Assembly: GCF_000717995.1 (NCBI RefSeq)
Contig: NZ_JODM01000050.1
Location: 1 to 26,728, forward strand
DNA length: 26,728 bases
Reading direction: 5' to 3'
DNA from: Streptomyces violaceorubidus
Lineage (GTDB): Bacteria > Actinomycetota > Actinomycetes > Streptomycetales > Streptomycetaceae
Of the stretch, positions 15,493 to 22,487 are shown one piece after another (position 1 is the first letter of the stretch; every line of letters begins with the position of its first letter). A program made the translations under genes and the position numbers. The notes beneath the pieces were generated by a model, which was given only the letters and a program-made list of their open reading frames with translations, did not search any database and was not told where the DNA came from.

Positions 15493-16494
15493 TCACACCG
15501 TGGTGGGCAGCGCTTTCGCGCCATCCTCGGTCACCCGAGTGGCCCCGAAATAGTCGGGGGTGTCGATCGGGTCGAACCGGATCACGGCACCCGTCCGCGG
15601 CGCGTCGATCATGTACCCGCCGCCCACGTAGATCCCCACGTGCCGGATGGCCCGCGAGTTGGTGAGGTCGTCGGAGAAGAACACCAGGTCCCCCGGCAGC
15701 AGTTCGTCCCGCGCGGGATGCGCCCCCGCGTTGTACTGGTCGTTGGCCACCCGCGGCAGCTTGATCCCGACACTCTCGTACGCCGCCTTGGTCAGCCCCG
15801 AGCAGTCGAACCGCCCGCCCTGCTCGGGCGTCCCGTTCCCACCCCACAGATACAGGGTTCCGAGCTTCTTCTGCGCGTAGGCGATGGCACCGGCGGCCTG
15901 CTCGGACGGATCGACCCGGCCGGTGGGCGCGGCGAAGCTCCTCTCCAGGGTCGTGATCACCTTGACGTAGTTCCGCGTCTCCGTGTACGGCGGCACGCCC
16001 TGGTACTTGATGACCGCGTAGGCCCCCGCGTTGTAGGAGGCCAGCATGTTCTCGGTGGGGTCGCCGGGCACGTCCTTCACGTACGAGGCGAGGGAGCAGT
16101 CGTACGACGCCGCCGACGGGATCGCGTCCGCCGGGTCCCACACGTCCCGGTCCCCGTCCCCGTCCCCGTCGATGCCGTGGGTGGCCCACGTCCCGGGAAT
16201 GAACTGCGCGATCCCCTGCGCCGCCGCCGCGCTCCGCGCCCTCGGGTTGAAGCCGCTCTCCTGGTACAACTGGGCGGCCAGCAGCGCGGGGTTGATGGCG
16301 GGACAGAGATTGCCCCACTTCTGCACGATCGGCTGGTACGCCGCGGGCACGCTCCCCTTGGCGAGCTTCTTGGCCCCGCCGCCCGCGCCGCCGGCCAGGT
16401 CCCCGGCGACGAGGTAGACACCGACGACGAGCAGCATCACGAAGCCCATCCCCAGGGCAACCGCGACACCGGCTCCGACCCACATCTTGCGCAT
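15493..16494 (-). CDS. Bifunctional SLT/NlpC-P60 peptidoglycan hydrolase
   Basis: This 333-residue wall hydrolase begins with a membrane anchor or signal segment (residues 4-30). A lytic-transglycosylase domain follows (about 58-190): QESGFNP with catalytic Glu79, then AAQGIAQFIPGTW and ENMLASYNAG. The C-terminal NlpC/P60 endopeptidase (about 202-325) has catalytic Cys231 in FDCSGLTK and His285 in RHVGIYVG. An acidic DGDGDGDRD loop at 110-117 may bind calcium. This architecture matches the VirB1-type hydrolases of Gram-positive conjugation systems. It is divergent from the type IV secretion-like genes, so it probably opens the wall for that machine. ATG 16494 is preferred, with GGGGGA ten bases upstream; ATG 16512 is an alternative without a ribosome-binding site. 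Confidence 0.93.
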   Translation of the reverse strand: MRKMWVGAGVAVALGMGFVMLLVVGVYLVAGDLAGGAGGGAKKLAKGSVPAAYQPIVQKWGNLCPAINPALLAAQLYQESGFNPRARSAAAAQGIAQFIPGTWATHGIDGDGDGDRDVWDPADAIPSAASYDCSLASYVKDVPGDPTENMLASYNAGAYAVIKYQGVPPYTETRNYVKVITTLERSFAAPTGRVDPSEQAAGAIAYAQKKLGTLYLWGGNGTPEQGGRFDCSGLTKAAYESVGIKLPRVANDQYNAGAHPARDELLPGDLVFFSDDLTNSRAIRHVGIYVGGGYMIDAPRTGAVIRFDPIDTPDYFGATRVTEDGAKALPTTV

Positions 16495-16624
16495 GGTCCA
16501 ACCATCCCCCATGAGCGCGCGGTTCAGTGACGTTTCCCGGCCATGTCCGACCACCTGAAGGCCAGTCACACACCGTGATGCCGGGCCCATTCGATCACGT
16601 CGCAGAAGGGCCCAACGACGGAAC

Positions 16625-16673
16625 CACGTGACAGGTTGCGCCCCCGCATCATTGCCCGGCGTAACCTCACGTG
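16625..16673. promoter_or_regulatory. Large inverted repeat with CACGTG ends
   Basis: CACGTG-AC-AGGTTGCGCC (16625-16642) is matched on the opposite strand by GGCGTAACCT-CACGTG (16658-16673). The arms pair over 16 positions with one mismatch and a two-base bulge, around a 15-base centre. It lies midway between divergent genes, so it may be an operator for both or a cruciform-forming element. The binding protein is unknown. Confidence 0.55.
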
Positions 16674-16804
16674 ATACACAGAGTGACCATACGACTCTTT
16701 GGACACCGGTCCGCACCACCCGGCCAGGGCCCGGCGCGGACCGGTGGCAAGCTATTCGCACGAAACCCGCCAATCAATGACGCCAAGTCGACATGCGACG
16801 GTGC

Positions 16805-16821
16805 CATTGTCAGCGACAATG
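16805..16821. promoter_or_regulatory. Palindrome CATTGTC-AGC-GACAATG
   Basis: Perfect 7-bp arms flank AGC, just before a TTGACC hexamer (16826-16831) that could be the -35 of the rightward operon. This is a typical size and place for a dimeric regulator site. The regulator is unknown. Confidence 0.5.
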
Positions 16822-16882
16822 AGGCTTGACCTCTGCATGCCCGCAGGGGATGCGGAACTACCCAACAGGGGCGGTGACTTAC

Positions 16883-17191
16883 ATGCTCTTTGCGGCCGAC
16901 GAGGGAGACATCAACACCATCATCGGGGGGATCGCTCCGGACTGGGGCCCCTTCGGTGCGCTGGGGACCGAGGCCAAGACGATGGTCCAGGTCGTCATGG
17001 CCGTCGCCATCCTGCTCTGCCTCGGCATCGCCATCTGGGGCGCCGCCAAGCAGCGCATCGGCGCCACCGCGCTCCGGGACACCTTCAGCGCGGAGCAGGG
17101 CAAGGGCCTGATCATCGCGGGACTGACGGGCGTGTTCATCATCGGCTCGCTCGGCACACTCTTCACCATCGTGTACGGGATGGCCGTGTAG
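16883..17191 (+). CDS. Small two-TM membrane protein, VirB2/TrbC-like position
   Basis: This 102-residue protein has two hydrophobic helices (about residues 33-52, VQVVMAVAILLCLGIAIWGA, and 75-98). A short polar loop (AAKQRIGATALRDTFSAEQGK) joins them, and the Ala/Asp/Gly N-terminus probably faces outward. Size and topology match VirB2/TrbC pilin-like subunits and the small membrane protein that opens many actinobacterial type IV secretion-like clusters (DUF6112 from memory, unverified). No homology to pilins can be shown by eye. The ATG at 16883 is preferred, with AGGGGCGG about eight bases upstream; GTG 16874 is an in-frame alternative. A 166-base gap follows before the next gene. Confidence 0.85.
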   Translation: MLFAADEGDINTIIGGIAPDWGPFGALGTEAKTMVQVVMAVAILLCLGIAIWGAAKQRIGATALRDTFSAEQGKGLIIAGLTGVFIIGSLGTLFTIVYGMAV

Positions 17192-17357
17192 CCCGGCACG
17201 CAACCGTTCCTCCCCCTTCATCCCACCCGCCCGTCGTGCCAACCGGCTGAGGTTGCGTTTCCCTGATGTCGAGTCATAACACCGCGCCCGAGCGGGAACC
17301 AGCACGGCTACCGTCGTACGTACACGGCCGACCCGACGTCGAGGGGGCGTACGCGGC

Positions 17358-18161
17358 ATGAGTCTCGGAGACGATCACCACTCGTCCGGCGATTACGGCG
17401 GCACCGGCCAGACCCGGCTCCGGCTGCCGGAGGAGGAGGGCGGGCCCCGACGCGGCGGCCGCTCCTCCTCGCGGAGCCTGGTCACCGTGGTCGGCGTCGT
17501 CGTCCTCCTCATCGCGGCGATCGCCTTCGCGAACCGTGGAGGAGACGATTCCGCATCCGTGGAGGGCGGCGACGGGAACAAGCCGAAGACGTCCTCGACG
17601 GCACCGTCGGGGACCCGCCCCGTACAGTCGGGCTTCGCCCATGACGAGCAGGGGGCGCAGAGCGCGGCGGCGAACTACGCGGTCGCGCTGGGTTCTGACG
17701 GGATGTTCGACAAGACCAGACGGCACGAGATCGTGAGCACCGTCTATGCGCCCGACATCGCCGCAGCCCGACAGACGGATCTGGACGGTGCGTACTCCAG
17801 CGCGAAGTTCCTGGCCAACATCGGCCTGGACAAGGACGGCAAGGCGCCGACCGGTCAGACCTTCGTCTCCCGAGTGATCCCAGTGGGCACCAAGGTCACG
17901 GCGTCCAGCGCCGAGAAGGCGACCGTCGAGGTCTGGTACACCTCGCTCTTCGGGCTCTCGGGTGGCAGCTCGACCAACCCCGTGACCGAAAGTTGGTACA
18001 CCACCACGTACCAGCTGACGTGGACCAATGACGACTGGAAGGTCACCGACTTCCAGCAGAAGGACGGACCTGTGCCGGTCGGGCGCGATCAGCGGGCTTC
18101 CACGGCCGACGACATGACGAAGGCCGTCGAGGAATACGGAGGGTTCACGTATGCGCGCTAA
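17358..18161 (+). CDS. VirB8/TcpC-like single-pass membrane protein
   Basis: This 267-residue protein has a polar cytoplasmic tail (residues 1-40), one transmembrane helix (about 41-59, LVTVVGVVVLLIAAIAFA), a Ser/Thr-rich linker and an extracytoplasmic domain from about 85. The domain pattern (QSAAANYAVALGSDGMF, later TTTYQLTWTNDDWKVTDFQ) fits the NTF2-like fold of VirB8 and TcpC proteins. These proteins form the inner-membrane scaffold of type IV secretion channels. It starts at ATG 17358 after a GGGGG sequence and overlaps the next gene by 11 bases. A possible promoter (TTGCGT, 16-base spacer, CATAAC) lies about 80 bases upstream. The family call rests on topology and operon context more than on motifs. 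Confidence 0.78.
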   Translation: MSLGDDHHSSGDYGGTGQTRLRLPEEEGGPRRGGRSSSRSLVTVVGVVVLLIAAIAFANRGGDDSASVEGGDGNKPKTSSTAPSGTRPVQSGFAHDEQGAQSAAANYAVALGSDGMFDKTRRHEIVSTVYAPDIAAARQTDLDGAYSSAKFLANIGLDKDGKAPTGQTFVSRVIPVGTKVTASSAEKATVEVWYTSLFGLSGGSSTNPVTESWYTTTYQLTWTNDDWKVTDFQQKDGPVPVGRDQRASTADDMTKAVEEYGGFTYAR

Positions 18162-19479
18162 CCACCGCGTCCTCAAGGTCTCGGCCGCTGTCGCGGCAGT
18201 ACAGGCTTCTACGATCCTGCTGGCCAGCCGGGCGTTCGCCGCGCCCACACCGGCTCCCACGGACACCGACGATCCCTGCGATCTCATCCGCGGCCCCGCC
18301 AAGGACTACTGCGAACGAGGCAGCCGCAGCGGCTCCGGTGGCGGGGGAAGCACCCCCGACACCCTCCCCTCCACCCTCGACCCCCTCTCCTCCCTCGCCA
18401 AGGGCTGCGCCGACGCCGCCGCCTGGACCGTCGACACGCTCAGTGACGCCGTCAAGAACACCGCCGACGTCGACTTCACGAACGACACGTTCCTCAAGCA
18501 GTACGCCGTCGTCTTCGCGGCGTCCGCGTTCCTGACCCTGGTCCTGTGGCTGCTCGCGGTCGCCAAGCGTGCCGTGCGCGGCGTCCCGCTCACCACCGCG
18601 CTCTCCGAGGCCGTCGGGTTCCTCTGGCTCACCGTCCTGGCCTCGGCCTTCACGCCGCTGATCCTGTACACGGTCGTGTCGGCCACCGACGCCGTGACCG
18701 ACGTCCTGGCCAAGGGCACCGGCGACCAGACCGACACGTTCTTCGGCACCTTCTCCCAGGCCCTGAAGCAGGGCGACGACATCGGCGGCGGCCCGATCAT
18801 GCTGATCCTGGTGTCCTTCGTGTCGATCGTCGCGGCCGGCGTCCTCTACCTGGAGCTGTACCTGCGCGCCGTCCTGCTCTACGTCGGCGCCCTGCTCGGT
18901 GTCGTCGTCTACGCGGGCCTGGTCGACAAGAACCTGTGGGGCCACGTTCGCCGCTGGGCCGGCATCATGATCGCGGTGATCATGGTCAAGCCCGTGATCG
19001 TCATCGTGCTGGGCCTCGCGGGCGCCCTGACCACGGAGGACGGGCCCGACTCCGTGGCCGCCATCGTGTCCGGCCTCGCCATCATCCTGCTCGCGATCTT
19101 CGCCTCCGCGATGATCTACCGCTTCGTCCCCGGCTTCGGCGACGAGATCGCCAACGGCCGCAACAACCGCATCATGCAGGGTGCCGAGGGCAAGGCCGCC
19201 GCCGTGATCAGCTCCCCGGCGAACCTGGTCGCCCAGGGCATCAGAACGCACAGCAGCCGCAACAACGGCGACGCCGGCGGCGGACAGTCCTCGTCCGCCG
19301 CGGCCCGCCCCTCGAACCCCGCCTCCGGCGGAGTCGCCGCGCACAGCACGCGCCCCTCGAACGGCGGCGGCGGAAATGTCCCCTCCGCCGCACCCGCACC
19401 GCGTTCCGGCAGCCCGGTGAACACACCGCACGCAAGCAACACCCGCAACAGCAAGAGCACAGGAGGTGACGGGCGTTGA
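18151..19479 (+). CDS. VirB6/TrbL-like polytopic membrane protein
   Basis: This 442-residue protein has a cleavable signal peptide (SRAFA|AP near residue 30). A short extracytoplasmic part with two Cys (DPCDLIRG, KDYCERG) and a Gly/Ser linker leads to about six helices between 115 and 330. The C-terminal tail of about 100 residues is disordered, rich in Ser, Asn, Gly and Pro. Signal peptide, six helices and a long polar tail are typical of the TrbL/VirB6 channel proteins of Gram-positive systems. ATG 18151 overlaps the preceding stop, with GGAGGG seven bases upstream. Its own stop overlaps the next start (TTGA), so the operon is tightly coupled. Confidence 0.82.
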   Translation: MRANHRVLKVSAAVAAVQASTILLASRAFAAPTPAPTDTDDPCDLIRGPAKDYCERGSRSGSGGGGSTPDTLPSTLDPLSSLAKGCADAAAWTVDTLSDAVKNTADVDFTNDTFLKQYAVVFAASAFLTLVLWLLAVAKRAVRGVPLTTALSEAVGFLWLTVLASAFTPLILYTVVSATDAVTDVLAKGTGDQTDTFFGTFSQALKQGDDIGGGPIMLILVSFVSIVAAGVLYLELYLRAVLLYVGALLGVVVYAGLVDKNLWGHVRRWAGIMIAVIMVKPVIVIVLGLAGALTTEDGPDSVAAIVSGLAIILLAIFASAMIYRFVPGFGDEIANGRNNRIMQGAEGKAAAVISSPANLVAQGIRTHSSRNNGDAGGGQSSSAAARPSNPASGGVAAHSTRPSNGGGGNVPSAAPAPRSGSPVNTPHASNTRNSKSTGGDGR

Positions 19480-21035
19480 CGACCGAGTCCCACGTGTCCC
19501 ACACGGTCACGCCCCGCCGTACGTATCTGATCGGCCGCGCCCGGCCGAACGCGATCGTCGGCCGCAACCGCGAGACCGGAGAGATCGCGCTGATCGTCGT
19601 GGGCGCGTTCCTCGGCATGATGTGCGGGCTCCTCGTCCCCGTCCTGAGCCTGCGCATCGTGCTGCTCGCCGGCTTCCCGATGCTCGCGCTGGCGGCGGTC
19701 TACGTGCCGTACAACCACCGGACGTTCTACCGGTGGTTCGAGATCAACCGCAGCTACAAGCGCACCCTCCGCACGGGCACCACCTACCGCTCCGGCGCCA
19801 TCGAGGCCGGGACGAGGATCGACGGCCGCGAGGTCGAGGTCGGGCCGCCGCCCGGCATCGGCCGCATCTCCTGGCTGGCGGCACCCTTCGGGCCGGACGA
19901 GATCGCCGTACTGCTGCACGCCGACCGCAAGACCGTCACCGCCGCGATCGAAATCGAGGGGCCCGGCGTCGGCCTGCGCGACTCCGAGGACCAGGAAGCC
20001 CTCGTCGACCGCTTCGGCACCCTGCTCAAGCACGTGGCCAACGGCGACGGCTTCGTCACCCGCATCCAGATGCTCGCCCGTACCCTCCCGGCCGACCCGG
20101 ACGCGCACGCCAAGGACGTCGCCCAGCGCGGTGACGAGAAGGCGCCGCCGTGGCTGCGGCAGTCGTACGACCAGCTCCAGTCGATGGTGTCCACCAGCAG
20201 CGAGCAGCACCGCGCGTACCTGATCGCCTGCATGCACTACAACCGCGAGCTGGCCGCCGAGGCGCACACCATGGCCCGCGCCGCCCGGCCGCACAGCGGA
20301 CGCAGGCTGGACCGGGACGCCGGCCTCGCGGTCGTGATGGCGCGGGAGCTGACCGACATCTGCTCCCGCCTCCAGGAGGCCGACATCCGCGTCCGCCAGC
20401 CGCTGGGCCAGGGCCGGCTCGCCTCCCTGATCCACGCCATGTACGACCCGGACCACCCGATCGACCACATCCAGGCGATGACCAAGCGCAACGCCTGGCC
20501 GGCCGAGCTGGACGCCATGGAGCCCACCTACCTCCAGGCCAAGACCCGCGAGTCCGCCACCCGCGCCCCCTGGTGCCACGCCACCGCCTGGATCAAGGAG
20601 TGGCCGATGACCCCGGTGGGCGTCAACTTCCTGGCGCCGCTCCTGGTCCACACCCCGGACGTGATCCGCACCGTCGCCGTCACCATGGACCTCGAACCCA
20701 CCGAGGTCGCCATCGAGCGCATGCTGACCGAGAAGACGAACGACGACGCCGAGGCCTCCCGGGCGGCCAAGATGAACCGCACCGTGGACCCCCGCGACAT
20801 CGCCGCCCACGGCCGCCTCGACCAGCGCGGCGAGGACCTCGCCAGCGGCGCGGCCGGCGTCAACCTGGTCGGCTACATCACCGTCTCCTCCCGGAACCCC
20901 GAGGCGCTGGCCCGCGACAAGCGGACGATAAGGGCCTCGGCCGGAAAGTCGTACCTGAAACTGGAGTGGTGCGACCGTGAGCACCATCGCGCCTTCGTGA
21001 ACACTCTTCCGTTCGCCACCGGCATCCGAAGGTAG
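19476..21035 (+). CDS. SCO6880-type protein: PrgI membrane part plus VirB4 N-terminal part
   Basis: This 519-residue protein starts at TTG, overlapping the previous stop, with an ideal AGGAGGTGA site nine bases upstream. Two helices at about residues 37-78 resemble the PrgI membrane module. The rest (RISWLAAPFGPDEIAVL, AYLIACMHYNRELAAEA, LTDICSRLQEADIRV) resembles the N-terminal, non-ATPase half of VirB4/TrbE proteins. It has no Walker motifs. The matching ATPase half is the next gene, 12 bases on, so the pair together looks like one VirB4 divided into membrane and motor subunits. This family is annotated as SCO6880-like in actinobacteria (from memory). Confidence 0.82.
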   Translation: MTTESHVSHTVTPRRTYLIGRARPNAIVGRNRETGEIALIVVGAFLGMMCGLLVPVLSLRIVLLAGFPMLALAAVYVPYNHRTFYRWFEINRSYKRTLRTGTTYRSGAIEAGTRIDGREVEVGPPPGIGRISWLAAPFGPDEIAVLLHADRKTVTAAIEIEGPGVGLRDSEDQEALVDRFGTLLKHVANGDGFVTRIQMLARTLPADPDAHAKDVAQRGDEKAPPWLRQSYDQLQSMVSTSSEQHRAYLIACMHYNRELAAEAHTMARAARPHSGRRLDRDAGLAVVMARELTDICSRLQEADIRVRQPLGQGRLASLIHAMYDPDHPIDHIQAMTKRNAWPAELDAMEPTYLQAKTRESATRAPWCHATAWIKEWPMTPVGVNFLAPLLVHTPDVIRTVAVTMDLEPTEVAIERMLTEKTNDDAEASRAAKMNRTVDPRDIAAHGRLDQRGEDLASGAAGVNLVGYITVSSRNPEALARDKRTIRASAGKSYLKLEWCDREHHRAFVNTLPFATGIRR

Positions 21036-21047
21036 GGGCTGAGCCTG

Positions 21048-22460
21048 ATGCGGGACCCGCTGACCGTCCTCACCGACGCCTTCACGTCCTTCCTCTTCGG
21101 GAAGGTGGAGACGACCCGCCTCCCCGTCCGCACGTCCACCGGCCAGGCCCAGGCGGTCTACCTGCCGACGGCCGCGCCCGGCCTCGGCGACTCCGGCGTG
21201 ATCATCGGCCGCGAGGTCTACTCCGGCAAGGGCTACATCTACGACCCCTTCCAGCTCTACGGCCAGCAGCTCCCCGCCCCGCACTGGCTGGTCCTGGGCG
21301 AGTCCGGCAACGGCAAGTCGGCGCTGGAGAAGACGTACGTCCTGCGCCAGCTCCGCTTCCGCGACCGCCAGGTCGTCGTCCTGGACGCCCAGGGCGAGGA
21401 CGGCGTCGGCGAGTGGAACCTCATCGCCGAGGAGCTGGGCATAACTCCCATCCGCCTCGACCCGATGGCCGCCCTGGACCACGGCATCCGGCTGAACCCG
21501 CTGGACCCGGCGATCACGACGACGGGCCAGCTGGCGCTGCTCCGGACCATCATCGAGGTCGCCATGGGCCACGGCCTGGACGAGCGCTCCGGCTTCGCCC
21601 TCAAGGTCGCGCACGCCTACGTCAACGAGACCATCGTCGAACGCCAGCCGGTCCTCACCGACATCGTCGAGCGGCTCCGCCACCCCGAGCCGGAGTCCGC
21701 CGAGGCGATGAACGTCGCCATAGACGACGTACGGGCCTGGGGCCTGGACGTCGCGCTCGTCCTGGACCGCCTCGTCGACGGCGACCTGCGCGGCATGTTC
21801 GACGGCCCGACGACGGTCGGCATCGACCTCGACGCCCCGCTCATCGTCTTCGACCTCTCCCACATCGACCGCAACTCCATCGCGATGCCGATCCTGATGG
21901 CCATCGTGGGCGTGTGGCTGGAGCACACCTGGATCCGCCCCGACCGGAAGAAGCGCATCTTCCTGGTCGAGGAGGCCTGGCACATCATCAACAGCCCGTT
22001 CGTGGCGCAGCTGTTCCAGCGGCTGCTGAAGTTCGGGCGCCGGCTGGGTCTGTCGTTCGTGGCGGTGGTGCACCACCTGTCGGACGTCGTCGACGGGGCG
22101 GCCGCCAGAGAAGCCGCGGCCATCCTCAAGATGGCCTCCACCCGCACGATCTACGCCCAGAAGGCCGACGAGGCCCGGGCCACCGGCCGCGTCCTCGGCC
22201 TGCCCCGCTGGGCGGTGGAGATCATCCCCTCCCTCACGCCCGGCATCGCGGTGTGGGACGTCAACGGCAACGTCCAGGTCGTCAAACACCTGATCACCGA
22301 GACCGAACGCCCCCTGGTCTTCACCGACCGCGCGATGACCGAGTCCTCGTCCGACGTGACCGACGACGCGCTGCGTGCCGCGGAGCTGGAGGCGGAGGAG
22401 CGGGCGGCGGCGTTCATGGAGCAGCACATCGGCGACTCGTCGGAATCGACGGTGGCGTAG
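21048..22460 (+). CDS. VirB4-like secretion ATPase
   Basis: This 470-residue ATPase belongs to the VirB4/TraC/FtsK-HerA group. Walker A is GESGNGKS (residues 84-91) in HWLVLGESGNGKS. DAQGEDGVGEWN and DPMAALDHGIRLNPLDP follow, as in VirB4 proteins. Walker B is KRIFLVEEAWHII (Glu308/Glu309), and the later RRLGLSFVAVVHHLSDV is the usual sensor-like segment. It lacks the roughly 300-residue N-terminal domain of full VirB4; that part is in the preceding gene. There is no transmembrane helix. The C-terminus is acidic. It should energise the secretion-like apparatus encoded around it. The ATG has AGGGG nine bases upstream. Confidence 0.92.
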   Translation: MRDPLTVLTDAFTSFLFGKVETTRLPVRTSTGQAQAVYLPTAAPGLGDSGVIIGREVYSGKGYIYDPFQLYGQQLPAPHWLVLGESGNGKSALEKTYVLRQLRFRDRQVVVLDAQGEDGVGEWNLIAEELGITPIRLDPMAALDHGIRLNPLDPAITTTGQLALLRTIIEVAMGHGLDERSGFALKVAHAYVNETIVERQPVLTDIVERLRHPEPESAEAMNVAIDDVRAWGLDVALVLDRLVDGDLRGMFDGPTTVGIDLDAPLIVFDLSHIDRNSIAMPILMAIVGVWLEHTWIRPDRKKRIFLVEEAWHIINSPFVAQLFQRLLKFGRRLGLSFVAVVHHLSDVVDGAAAREAAAILKMASTRTIYAQKADEARATGRVLGLPRWAVEIIPSLTPGIAVWDVNGNVQVVKHLITETERPLVFTDRAMTESSSDVTDDALRAAELEAEERAAAFMEQHIGDSSESTVA

Positions 22461-22487
22461 GACGAGAAACGGAGAGGCACCGGACGC

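Larger units (their letters stand above)
16495..16882. other. Divergent intergenic region with two inverted repeats
   Basis: These 388 bases separate the wall hydrolase from the secretion-like operon. No gene is supported. They hold a large bulged inverted repeat (16625-16673) and a compact palindrome (16805-16821), listed separately. TTGACC at 16826-16831 could be a -35 element for the rightward operon, but its -10 partner (GATGCG, 18 bases on) is poor. No ydaO-type c-di-AMP riboswitch, common before Streptomyces wall hydrolases, is recognised. Confidence 0.6.
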
